Assembly (NCBI GenBank): GCA_024227995.1
Contig: CP100465.1
Span: 1,550,001-1,614,000 of the forward strand
Direction: 5' to 3'
From: Halomicrococcus gelatinilyticus
GTDB lineage: Archaea > Halobacteriota > Halobacteria > Halobacteriales > Haladaptataceae
DNA length: 64,000 nucleotides
Numbering within the stretch: position 1 is the first letter of the stretch; each line of letters opens with the position of its first letter. A program made the translations under genes and the position numbers. Of the stretch, positions 24,675 through 35,349 are shown piece after piece. The notes beneath the pieces were generated by a model. The model was not told the DNA's origin. It saw only the letters and a program-made list of their open reading frames with translations, and searched no databases.

Positions 24675-24779
24675 CGCTGCAGGAGAGGCCGGCAACCGCT
24701 GCTGGTTCGTGTCGACGTTCGCCAGACGACGAGCGCGTCGGAACGGTCGAGACGGCGCGAGAACGGACCGAAGAACGCG

Positions 24780-24932
24780 TCAGCGCTGGCCGCGTTCGAC
24801 GCCTTCCTGGAATCCGGTGATGGTACGGCGAACGAACAGGTAGACGAAGAAGACGAACCCGAGCAGGGCGACGAGGAGGGCGAGGAACACCGGGTCCTGG
24901 AAGAGGCCGTCGAATATTCCGAGGGGGGTCAT
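24780..24932 (-). CDS. Single-pass membrane mini-protein (50 aa)
   Basis: A 50-residue protein with one clear membrane helix, PVFLALLVALLGFVFFVYLF, then a basic/polar cytosolic tail (VRRTITGFQEGVERGQR). The positive-inside rule puts the C-terminus in the cytosol. It reads like a real short haloarchaeal gene, and the frame upstream of the ATG is basic shadow sequence. The function is unknown. Confidence 0.65.
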   Translation of the reverse strand: MTPLGIFDGLFQDPVFLALLVALLGFVFFVYLFVRRTITGFQEGVERGQR

Positions 24933-25008
24933 GCGTCGTAGTATCGGCCCGCGAACCAAAGTCGTTTCGCCGCGACGGACGATGCAGGCGGCCAGGGAAG
25001 CCGTTCGC

Positions 25009-25182
25009 GGATTCGAATCGGAGCCGGTCGGTCCTGCTCGCTCCCGGTGGTCGCTGCGCGGGCTGCGGCCGGCAGGATTCGAATCCGCCACGTCGATTCG
25101 CGGCGTCGGAACTGGCTCGCAAACGCTCCGCGGTGCTCGCTATTCGACGCCGCGAATGCGAACAGTTCGCGGATTCGAATCG
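25009..25182. repeat. Cluster of GGATTCGAATC words with 13-bp inverted repeat
   Basis: GGATTCGAATC occurs at 25009, 25075 and 25171. Between the last two lies a perfect inverted repeat ATTCGCGGCGTCG (25096-25108) / CGACGCCGCGAAT (25145-25157). The frame is open but encodes basic, non-haloarchaeal-like sequence, so this is non-coding. Related GGATTCGAA words occur in the tRNA-Arg array. Confidence 0.7.
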
Positions 25183-25212
25183 CTGAAATACCTCCATCGT
25201 GTACCGCTCACC

Positions 25213-27267
25213 GTGTCGAAGCAGGCCCAGCAGGTGGACACGCTGTTCCTTCACGAGACGGACCGGGGCTACCAGGTGGTGGTCCAGCAGGGCGGCGAGC
25301 GGCGCTTCCGCGCCGTCCTCGAACTGAAGGAGACGAGCGCGGGGCCGCGTCCGGGGCGGTTCCGGGTGAAGCAGGGCTCCAGTGAGGAACCTCGCAGCCC
25401 CGACGAGTTCGTCGAACTCGCGCGCAACGCCGACCGCATCCGCATCTCCCAGCAGACCGGGCGCGAGGCCCGCGAGGAGGTCAAGGAGATGCTGTCGGGC
25501 TACCAGCTCGACGCCAAGACCGTCCGGACGTGTCGGTTCTGCGCCAACAGCGGGCGCTACTCGCCCATCAACGGCGAGACCGCCATCGACGCAGGCGACG
25601 AGTACATCTGCCCGGACTGCGCGAAGGAGGAGCTGGAGCGAGAACTCGCCTTCCAGGGCGACCTGACCAGCGCCGCGAAGGACCGCCTGGAGGACCTGCT
25701 GGTCGAGGTCCAGGACCTCGAACGCATCACGAACCTGCTGAAGGGACGCCTCGACCCGGACCTGACGAAGTTCGACGAGATCAGCGCCAACGTCGAGGAC
25801 GTCGACCCCGTCCCGGTCGACTCGCTGAACCTCCACCCGGGGGTGCAGGGCCTGCTCGAATCGCGGTTCGAGAACCTGCTACCCGTCCAGAGCCTGGCGG
25901 TCCAGAACGGCCTGCTGGACGGCGACGACCAGCTCGTCGTGAGCGCGACGGCGACGGGGAAGACGCTGGTCGGCGAGATGACCGGCATCGACCGCGTGCT
26001 GAACGGCCAGGGGAAGCTGCTCTTCCTCGTCCCGCTGGTCGCGCTGGCCAACCAGAAACACGAGGACTTCGAGGAGGAGTACGGCGACCTCGTCGACGTC
26101 ACCATCCGCGTCGGCGCGAGCCGGGTGCGCGACGACGGCCACGCGTTCGACCCGAGCGCCGACGTCATCGTCGGCACCTACGAGGGCATCGACCACGCGC
26201 TCCGGACCGGCCGCGACCTCGGCGACATCGGGACCGTCGTCATCGACGAGGTGCACACGCTCCAGGAGGGCGAGCGCGGCCACCGCCTCGACGGCCTCAT
26301 CTCGCGGCTGAAGTACTACTGCGAGCGCCGCGAGCGTCGCCGCCAGGCGTACGGCGGCGCGCAGTGGGTGTACCTCTCGGCGACGGTCGGGAACCCCTCC
26401 GACCTCGCGAAAGCGCTGGAGGCGAACCTCGTGGAGTTCGAGGAGCGGCCGGTGCCGCTGGAGCGCCACGTCACGTTCGCCGACGGCAAGGAGAAGCCGG
26501 ACGTCGAGAACAAGCTCGTCCGCCGGGAGTTCGACCGCGAATCCTCGCAGGGGTACCGCGGCCAGACAATCATCTTCACCAACTCCCGGCGTCGCTGCCA
26601 CGAGATATCGCGGAAGCTGGAGTACTCGTCGGCGCCGTACCACGCCGGCCTCGACTACGGTCGCCGCAAGCAGGTCGAGCGGCAGTTCGCCGACCAGGAC
26701 CTCGCGGCCGTCGTCACCACGGCGGCGCTCGCGGCCGGCGTCGACTTCCCGGCCTCGCAGGTCATCTTCGACTCGCTGGCGATGGGCATCGAGTGGCTCA
26801 CCGTCCAGGAGTTCCACCAGATGCTCGGCCGCGCGGGCCGCCCGGACTACCACGACCGGGGGAAGGTGTACGTCCTCGTCGAGCCGGACGGCTCGTACCA
26901 CAACAGCATGGAGATGAGCGAGGACGAGGTGGCGTTCAAGCTGCTGAAAGGCGAGATGGAGGACGTCCGGACGGTGTACGACGAGAGTGCCGCCATCGAG
27001 GAGACGCTCGCGAACGTCACCGTCGGCGGGAAGAACGCGAAGGCGCTGAACGACCGGATGATCGGCGACGTGCCGACCAAGCACGCGCTCGGCAAGCTCC
27101 TGGAGTACGAGTTCATCGACGGCTTCCAGCCGACCGACGTCGGCCGGGTCGTCACCACCCACTTCCTCGCGCCCGACGAGGCGTTCAAGATGCTCGACGG
27201 CATCCGGAAGGGCCGCGAGCCGTTCGACATCGTCGCCGACATGGAACTGCACGGCGAGGACGAGTAG
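25213..27267 (+). CDS. Ski2-type DEAD/DEAH helicase with zinc-binding insert
   Basis: A 684-residue superfamily 2 helicase. The N-terminal 200 residues contain a four-Cys zinc site, CRFC and CPDC. The helicase core follows: VVSATATGKTLVGEM (motif I), VGTYEGIDHALRTG (Ib/Ic), VIDEVHTL (DEVH, motif II), YLSATVGN (III), IIFTNSRRRC (IV), VVTTAALAAGVDFP (V) and QMLGRAGRP (VI). Relatives unwind or remodel RNA or DNA in an ATP-dependent way. I chose the GTG at 25213: upstream residues are basic and repeat-derived, and a GAAATACC box lies about 26 nt before it. Monocistronic. Confidence 0.9.
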   Translation: MSKQAQQVDTLFLHETDRGYQVVVQQGGERRFRAVLELKETSAGPRPGRFRVKQGSSEEPRSPDEFVELARNADRIRISQQTGREAREEVKEMLSGYQLDAKTVRTCRFCANSGRYSPINGETAIDAGDEYICPDCAKEELERELAFQGDLTSAAKDRLEDLLVEVQDLERITNLLKGRLDPDLTKFDEISANVEDVDPVPVDSLNLHPGVQGLLESRFENLLPVQSLAVQNGLLDGDDQLVVSATATGKTLVGEMTGIDRVLNGQGKLLFLVPLVALANQKHEDFEEEYGDLVDVTIRVGASRVRDDGHAFDPSADVIVGTYEGIDHALRTGRDLGDIGTVVIDEVHTLQEGERGHRLDGLISRLKYYCERRERRRQAYGGAQWVYLSATVGNPSDLAKALEANLVEFEERPVPLERHVTFADGKEKPDVENKLVRREFDRESSQGYRGQTIIFTNSRRRCHEISRKLEYSSAPYHAGLDYGRRKQVERQFADQDLAAVVTTAALAAGVDFPASQVIFDSLAMGIEWLTVQEFHQMLGRAGRPDYHDRGKVYVLVEPDGSYHNSMEMSEDEVAFKLLKGEMEDVRTVYDESAAIEETLANVTVGGKNAKALNDRMIGDVPTKHALGKLLEYEFIDGFQPTDVGRVVTTHFLAPDEAFKMLDGIRKGREPFDIVADMELHGEDE

Positions 27268-27390
27268 GGCCCCGCCGGTACCGTGGAACGCGTTCGAATC
27301 GCCTGCCGACGGCGGGGTGACCACCTGGGTCAACACCTAGCCACCATACCTAAGCAAGTCCCGGGTGGCAACTTGCCCTGGTGAACAGCA

Positions 27391-28653
27391 GTGACAGAAG
27401 ACACTATTAGAAGCCAGATAACCACCGACCACGAGGCAGTACGAGAGTGGGCGACCGAACGAGACCTCGAACCCGTCCGCGACACCGACGCGGAGGCGGG
27501 CGAGACGGACGTCCGCCTGGTTCGCGCGTTGGAGGCCGACCACAGTCGGTTCGAAGAGCTCTCCTGGGACGAGTTCTTCCGGACGTTCGACGACCGGGAC
27601 CTGGCGTTCATGTACCAGGACCAGGAGACGGTCGACGACGAGATCGCGTTCTCCCAGCTCATCGAGCGCTCGGAGATCGAGGGCCAGATCTCCGAGGGCG
27701 AGACGATGGAGACGGAGGTCGTCCGAACGAAGATCGTCGAGACGGAGATCGTCGAGACCGAGACGGTCGAGAGCGAGGTCGTCGAGAGCGAACTCGTCGG
27801 CAGCGACGTCGTCGAGAGCGAACTCCTCGGACGAGATCTCGTCGACTGCCGGCTCGTCGAGGACGAGACCGAGGCAGGAACGTACGTCGAGAGCGAGGTG
27901 CTCGAGACCTACAGCGTCACGAGCGAGGTGTTCGAACGCGACGTCGTCGAGAGCAAGGTCGTCGACACGGACATGACCGCCGACCAGGAGGTCGAGCGCG
28001 AGACGGTCGAGAGCGAGCGGACCGCGGGCGAGGAGGAACTCGTCGACGAGGAGACGGTCGAGAGCGAGGTCGCCCAGCGCGACGAGGTGGAGACCGAGAC
28101 CGTCGCACACGAGCGCGTGACGGACGAACCCATCGAGGGCGAACTCATCGAGAACAAGGTCATCGAGAGCGAGATCGCCGAGACGAAACTCGTCCGGGGC
28201 TGGCTCGACGAGGCCGAGACGGTCGAGAGCGAGGTCGTGGAGAGCTTCATCGTCGACAGCGAAGTCGTCGAACGGGAGACCATCGACGCGACCGCCGAAC
28301 CGGCGCCGGTGACCGAACACACCTCGACGGACCGCATCGTCGAGGAGACGCCCGAAGTCGGGATGGCGACCGAGCGGACGGCCACCGGTTCCATGGACGC
28401 CCAGGCCGCGGAGATCGAACGGTTCGCGGTCCAGGACGTGGACGAGGGCGACATCGTCCTCGACTCCCACGGCAATCGCATCGGGGAGGTGACCCAGGTT
28501 CGGACCGACGACCTCGTCGTCGCCCCGCGCGAGAGCATCACCGACCGCCTCTCGGCCGCGCTCGACCTGACCGACGAGGAGGACGCCTACACCGTCGACG
28601 AGGAGCGGATCGCCGACATCACCGACGACCACGTCCAGATCGAGACTGAGTGA
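27391..28653 (+). CDS. Five-residue-repeat (beta-helix-like) protein with PRC-barrel-like tail
   Basis: A 420-residue, extremely acidic protein starting with GTG at 27391. Residues 1-100 form a helical head. Residues 106-300 are an almost unbroken five-residue register of the form (S/T)-E-(V/L/I)-V-E, e.g. VESEVVESELVGSDVVESEL, about 38 units, with hydrophobic residues every fifth position. This resembles the geometry of pentapeptide-repeat beta-helices, but the consensus differs from the usual A(D/N)Lxx. Residues 345-418 (VDEGDIVLDSHGNRIGEVTQ) look like a PRC-barrel. A rod-like, salt-adapted scaffold or surface protein is plausible. A small hairpin (GCAAGT 27354, ACTTGC 27371) precedes the start. 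I do not know a characterised homologue. Confidence 0.8.
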   Translation: MTEDTIRSQITTDHEAVREWATERDLEPVRDTDAEAGETDVRLVRALEADHSRFEELSWDEFFRTFDDRDLAFMYQDQETVDDEIAFSQLIERSEIEGQISEGETMETEVVRTKIVETEIVETETVESEVVESELVGSDVVESELLGRDLVDCRLVEDETEAGTYVESEVLETYSVTSEVFERDVVESKVVDTDMTADQEVERETVESERTAGEEELVDEETVESEVAQRDEVETETVAHERVTDEPIEGELIENKVIESEIAETKLVRGWLDEAETVESEVVESFIVDSEVVERETIDATAEPAPVTEHTSTDRIVEETPEVGMATERTATGSMDAQAAEIERFAVQDVDEGDIVLDSHGNRIGEVTQVRTDDLVVAPRESITDRLSAALDLTDEEDAYTVDEERIADITDDHVQIETE

Positions 28654-28794
28654 TTCCGTAGCGGGTCGAGGACCGGAGGACAGCCGCTATCCGGTTTTCT
28701 GCCAACTGCTGTCGTGACGCCGCACTCTGAGTCGTCAGCGTCGCCCTCGCACAAACGAAACGTTTTACACCACATCTACGCTAGCAAAGGATGC

Positions 28795-28867
28795 GGGATC
28801 GTGGGGTAGCTTGGTATCCTTTCGGCCTTGGGTGCCGATAACCCTGGTTCAAATCCGGGCGATCCCA
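28795..28867 (+). tRNA. tRNA-Pro (anticodon UGG)
   Basis: A 73-nt cloverleaf: acceptor GGGATCG / CGATCCC, anticodon stem TCGGC/GCCGA with loop CTTGGGT giving TGG, T arm CCTGG-TTCAAAT-CCGGG, discriminator A, no encoded CCA. A TTTTACA box lies about 30 nt upstream. The minus-strand open frame through it is a shadow. Confidence 0.95.
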
Positions 28868-29060
28868 TTTCTGCGGCGTCAAACGACGAGCACCGCGAAG
28901 CGTGTGCGAACGGAGTCTGCGTCCGAAATCGTCGCCGAGGACTCGAGGTGGACGGACGGTTGTACGAACGGATGGAAGGAGAGAGCCAGGAGGAGCGGTC
29001 AGGGAGTCAGCGCCGCGCCAGCACGCCGCGAGTGGCGTGGGGACGGAGGAGGGAGCGTCG

Positions 29061-29741
29061 TTACTCGTCCAGGCAGAACCACCAGTCCCGGCAGTCGTAG
29101 TCCTCCTCCTCGGCCGCCTGGAGACGTGCACGGATGCCCGCCTCGTCGGACGGCGGCGAGAGCAGGCGGCTGTCGCCGAACAGTTCGTTCTCGGGCCAGT
29201 CGGCAGGGACCGCGACGTCCTCGTCGTCGGCGGTCTGGAGCGCGCGGAGCGAGCGGAGGATCTCGTCGATGTTGCGCCCGATCTCCATCGGGTAGTAGAG
29301 GATGAGGCGCAGGACGCCCTCGGGGTCGACGAGGAACACGGACCGGACCGTGGCGGTCCCGGCACCGGGGTGGAGCATGCCGAGCGTCTCGGCGACGCGG
29401 CCGCGCTCGTCGGCGATGATGGGGAAGTCGATGTCGACGTCGAGCTCCTCGTCGATCCACTCGGTCCACTTGAGGTGAGAGTGGACGCGGTCGACCGACA
29501 GGCCGACGAGGTTCGCGTCGAGGGCCTCGAACTCGTCGCGACGCTGTTCGAACGCGGTGAACTCGGTCGTACAGACGGGCGTGAAGTCGCCCGGGTGGCT
29601 GAACAGGACGAACCACTCGCCCTCGTACTCGTCGGGCAACGACAGCGTTCCGTGGGTCGTCTCGACCTCCAGTTCGGGGAACTGGTCGCCGATCAGTGGC
29701 ATGCTGCTCGCGTTGCGATCGGATTCCATTTGGTCTGACAT
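29061..29741 (-). CDS. Peroxiredoxin (1-Cys/Prx6-type)
   Basis: A 226-residue thiol peroxidase. The peroxidatic Cys57 is in SHPGDFTPVCTTEF; Arg and Thr of the active site are conserved (RSVFLVDPEG, GLSVDRVHSHLKW). The long C-terminal arm, typical of archaeal Prx6-like decamers, ends DCRDWWFCLDE with Cys217 and Cys223, which can form resolving disulphides. It reduces H2O2 and organic peroxides in the cytosol. A TAAAAGTATAG box lies about 26 nt before the start (leaderless). An operator-like palindrome (29815-29830) lies upstream, and katG is the next gene in the same direction. Confidence 0.94.
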   Translation of the reverse strand: MSDQMESDRNASSMPLIGDQFPELEVETTHGTLSLPDEYEGEWFVLFSHPGDFTPVCTTEFTAFEQRRDEFEALDANLVGLSVDRVHSHLKWTEWIDEELDVDIDFPIIADERGRVAETLGMLHPGAGTATVRSVFLVDPEGVLRLILYYPMEIGRNIDEILRSLRALQTADDEDVAVPADWPENELFGDSRLLSPPSDEAGIRARLQAAEEEDYDCRDWWFCLDE

Positions 29742-30175
29742 CGCACCTGGATACAGGAGCGGTAAAAGTATAGCCCTATTTCAACAGGCATTATTTTCTA
29801 TTCGAGAACATAGATTCCGGTATACAGGAACTATTTTCTGTATTTCGGTAAACCCATGCTCGTCCTCGTAGAGCGAGAGGACGTGGCCGGAGAAGTCGTT
29901 CGCGGGCCCCGATGCCGTGGGAGCGTCACGGTCGTCGAACGGCCACGTCACCTGGGGAGCGACTCGGTCGACCGCGCCCGGAGGTCGAGCTGCGGTGTCG
30001 GGCCGTTGCGGTCGCTACTCGGCGGCGTCCTCGGGTCTGGATGAACTCTTGGACCGTCGAGGGGGCACGCCCCATTGCGACTGCTTCGCGACGCAGTGAT
30101 GAGGGCGGACTGGAGACCGTGGGTCCACGCCATCGAGGCGTCGTCCACGGCCACCGTCCAGACTCCCGGCTCAGG
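29742..30175. other. Intergenic region between katG and prx, with possible gene relic
   Basis: It contains the prx promoter, a palindrome with flanking TATTTTCT words, and a rightward ATG at 29856. That ATG is 26 nt after ATTTTCTG, opens MLVLVEREDVAGEVVRG and then degenerates into Arg/Ser-rich sequence. I see no intact gene; the start may be the remnant of one. Confidence 0.45.
29815..29830. promoter_or_regulatory. Palindrome TTCC-G-GTATAC-A-GGAA
   Basis: A 16-bp element, symmetric except for the two bases next to GTATAC. TATTTTCT words flank it (about 29792 and 29831). It lies about 75 nt upstream of the peroxiredoxin start, so a redox-responsive operator is plausible. Confidence 0.5.
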
Positions 30176-33344
<3,169 letters not shown>

Positions 33345-33345
33345 G

Positions 33346-34251
33346 TTACACCTGCGATTCGATCGGTGCGCTCGCGAGCGCTGTGGGGTCGGCCTCGTCG
33401 GTCATCGTGAGGGTCAGCCGCCAGCCGTCGTCGACGTCGACCACTTCGGGCGCGGACGGCGTCCGGCCGGGTCGGCGACGGTAGAGGTCGAGCACGACGG
33501 GGAGGACGGGAAGCCGTCCGTCCCGCGGTGCGAGCGCGTACCCGGAGAGCCGGACGGTGACCGAGTGCGTGCCGCCGGCGAGGTCGGCCGACCACGGCGA
33601 CCGGACGTAGCTCCCGAGCAGCCCCAGTCGCCGCAGTCGGGTGAGCGTCGCCGTCACCGGCTCGCCGGTCGTCGCGGGCGGCGGGAGCTGCGAGGCGGCG
33701 CTCGCGAGGACGGTCGCCTGCTCCGCGAGGTCGAGGTGCTCGTCGAGCGCTACCGCCATGCTCTCGAGCAGGCACAGACAGAGGTCGTCGGGGTCGGTGA
33801 CGGTCTCGGCGAGGTCGAAGTACGCGTCCATGACCGCCGTCTCGACGGCCGTGAATCCGGCGTCGCACAGCGTCTCGAACACGACCGCCGCGAGTTCGTG
33901 ACAGAACTCGACCAGCCGACGGGACTCCGGTGCGGTCGACGCCCGACCGTTGACGGGCGACGACGGCGGCCCGCCGTCGCGCTCCGGTTCCGCCGTCCCG
34001 GTCACCTGGGGGACGTCCTGGCAGACGATCAGGTCGTGACACGGGAGCCGGGGGTCGTAGCGGCGTAGCGCCGCGCGGTACTGCTCGGCCGCCCGTGCAG
34101 CGTTGCGGGCGACCGCACGCTCCTCGAAGCGAAGCCCTGCCGTGGGCACCGGCCGATCGCCCGTGCGCCCGCAGACGACGTAGTACGTCCCGTCGCCGCT
34201 GGCGAGCGCCTCGACGTGGTCGCGAATCTCGCCGAGTGACGTTCCGAGCAT
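33346..34251 (-). CDS. Haloarchaeal protein, first full gene of DtxR-boxed operon
   Basis: A 301-residue protein. The N-terminus MLGTSLGEIRDHVEALASGD, then TYYVVCGRTGDRPVPTAGLR, forms an alpha/beta unit; HDLIVCQDVPQVTG follows. The middle is helical (VVFETLCDAGFTAVETAVMD) and the C-terminus beta-rich. ATG 34251 begins 4 nt after the stop of a 29-codon leader ORF, so it is probably translated by reinitiation or coupling. I do not recognise the fold. The promoter is bracketed by two DtxR-type palindromes, so the expected regulator is an iron- or manganese-dependent repressor. Confidence 0.72.
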   Translation of the reverse strand: MLGTSLGEIRDHVEALASGDGTYYVVCGRTGDRPVPTAGLRFEERAVARNAARAAEQYRAALRRYDPRLPCHDLIVCQDVPQVTGTAEPERDGGPPSSPVNGRASTAPESRRLVEFCHELAAVVFETLCDAGFTAVETAVMDAYFDLAETVTDPDDLCLCLLESMAVALDEHLDLAEQATVLASAASQLPPPATTGEPVTATLTRLRRLGLLGSYVRSPWSADLAGGTHSVTVRLSGYALAPRDGRLPVLPVVLDLYRRRPGRTPSAPEVVDVDDGWRLTLTMTDEADPTALASAPIESQV

Positions 34252-34255
34252 CGGC

Positions 34256-34345
34256 CTACGGCACCCGCGTGGCCGCCGGCCCGTGCCGGCGCGGGGCACT
34301 CGTGCAGCGATGCGTCGCGGGACGTCCGTGCGACTGCCTGACCAT
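34256..34345 (-). CDS. Leaderless small ORF (29 aa) in metal-regulated operon
   Basis: A 29-codon ORF, MVRQSHGRPATHRCTSAPRR then HGPAATRVP. It is basic and His/Cys-containing, unlike the acidic proteome. The ATG at 34343-34345 is 26-28 nt after the TATA-like TTTATC (about 34369-34375), exactly where a leaderless transcript should begin. It stops 4 nt before the next ATG, suggesting translational coupling or a leader peptide. Existence as a stable peptide is unproven. Confidence 0.45.
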   Translation of the reverse strand: MVRQSHGRPATHRCTSAPRRHGPAATRVP

Positions 34346-34349
34346 ACTC

Positions 34350-34365
34350 TTTAGGCCAGCCTAAA
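34350..34365. promoter_or_regulatory. DtxR-type operator 1: TTTAGGC-CA-GCCTAAA
   Basis: A perfect 7-bp-arm palindrome closely matching DtxR/IdeR/SirR-family boxes (TTAGGnnnnCCTAA). It lies between the TATA box and the predicted TSS at 34345, where a bound repressor would block polymerase. Confidence 0.7.
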
Positions 34366-34385
34366 ACGATAAATCGCTTTCGGAT

Positions 34386-34401
34386 TTTAGGCAGTCCTAA
34401 A
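34386..34401. promoter_or_regulatory. DtxR-type operator 2: TTTAGG-CAGT-CCTAAA
   Basis: A 6-bp-arm palindrome of the same family, with its centre 36 bp from operator 1, directly upstream of the TATA/BRE. Paired boxes flanking the core promoter suggest cooperative, metal-dependent repression. Confidence 0.65.
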
Positions 34402-34528
34402 TAGTGTGTCGGGGACCGGACGCGACGTCAGTCGACGGACAGGATTCGTCCAGCGCGGCGGCGGGAACGTTGGCCTCACGACGTACGGACACGAAACTTA
34501 TGGTGGATGCGAGTAAATCCAGTCTGCG

Positions 34529-34957
34529 ATGAATCGGCGTTCGAATCCCGACGCGAGTGACGGGGGCGGCACCGTGCGCAGACTCCGACGCGCGTGCGCC
34601 CGCCTCTGGACCAGCACGAGGCGGGTCGCGTTCGGTTGCGAAGCGGACGCGCCGCCGGAGTCGGACGGCGAGACCACCGACTGGGAGTCGATGGCCGACT
34701 TCACGCTGGAGACGGGGTACACGCCGGAGCGGTACGTGCTGGAACTGCTCGACGAGCGCGGCGGCGAGGTGCGCCAGCAGACGGTGCTCGAGGAGACCGG
34801 GTGGGCGCGCTCGACGACCAGTCGCGTCCTCTCTCGACTCGAGGAACGCGGCGAGGTGGTCCGCGTCCGGGTCGGGGCCGAGAACGTCGTCTACCTGCCG
34901 GCGGACGCCCCCGACGCGGCGACGCCCGCCGACGGGACGCCGATGATGACCACCTGA
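34529..34957 (+). CDS. Winged-HTH regulator
   Basis: A 142-residue protein with a variable N-terminus and a winged helix-turn-helix at about 65-125: PERYVLELLDERGGEVRQQT, then ETGWARSTTSRVLSRLEERG with the recognition helix, and a wing VVRVRVGAENVVYL. This is the MarR/GntR-like haloarchaeal HTH layout. The start is 26-33 nt after ACTTATGG (leaderless). It diverges from the DtxR-boxed operon; 180 nt separate its start from the operon's predicted TSS, so it may regulate it, but that is inference. No membrane segment or metal motif. Confidence 0.78.
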   Translation: MNRRSNPDASDGGGTVRRLRRACARLWTSTRRVAFGCEADAPPESDGETTDWESMADFTLETGYTPERYVLELLDERGGEVRQQTVLEETGWARSTTSRVLSRLEERGEVVRVRVGAENVVYLPADAPDAATPADGTPMMTT

Positions 34958-35004
34958 CCGGATCGGCGAGCGGCTTTATGTCGACCGACGCCGAACGGCC
35001 TCCC

Positions 35005-35319
35005 ATGACGGACGATCCAGATCCCCGCGAGGACGACGTGCCACAGGTCAAGATGGGCGCGAGCGTGTACAACGAGGACGGCGAGGAGCTCGGCGAGGTG
35101 CGAGGCTTCGACGGCAACGGCTTCTACGTCACGATGCGCGAGGGGTACGAGGCGCTGTCGGTCGAACACTCCCGCGCTGGCCACGAGTTCGGCGAGGCGG
35201 AGCTGATGTGGCGCTGTGACGAGTGCGGCGAGATGGGCGAGATCGACCACGGCGTCCCCGACGAGTGTCCGAACTGCGCCGCGCCGAAGGAAGACATCTA
35301 CTACTGGACGGAAGACTGA
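35005..35319 (+). CDS. Rubredoxin-like zinc/iron mini-protein with N-terminal beta domain
   Basis: A 104-residue protein. Residues 1-65 form a small barrel-like domain (MGASVYNEDGEELGEVRGFD). A C-terminal rubredoxin-type metal site follows, CDECGEMGEIDHGVPDECPN with the second pair CPNC. ATG 35005 is favoured over ATG 34978 because the box CTTTATG lies about 27 nt before it. The metal (Fe or Zn) cannot be told from sequence. It may act in electron transfer or as a structural zinc protein; the function is unknown. Confidence 0.78.
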   Translation: MTDDPDPREDDVPQVKMGASVYNEDGEELGEVRGFDGNGFYVTMREGYEALSVEHSRAGHEFGEAELMWRCDECGEMGEIDHGVPDECPNCAAPKEDIYYWTED

Positions 35320-35349
35320 GTTTTTCACCCCCCAGTTCGTCGGTCCGGT

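Noticed and set aside
24931..25212. N-terminal extension of the ski2-type helicase (94 extra codons)
   Set aside because: The translated extension is basic and made of repeat DNA, unlike the acidic body; the GTG at 25213 has a fitting TATA spacing.
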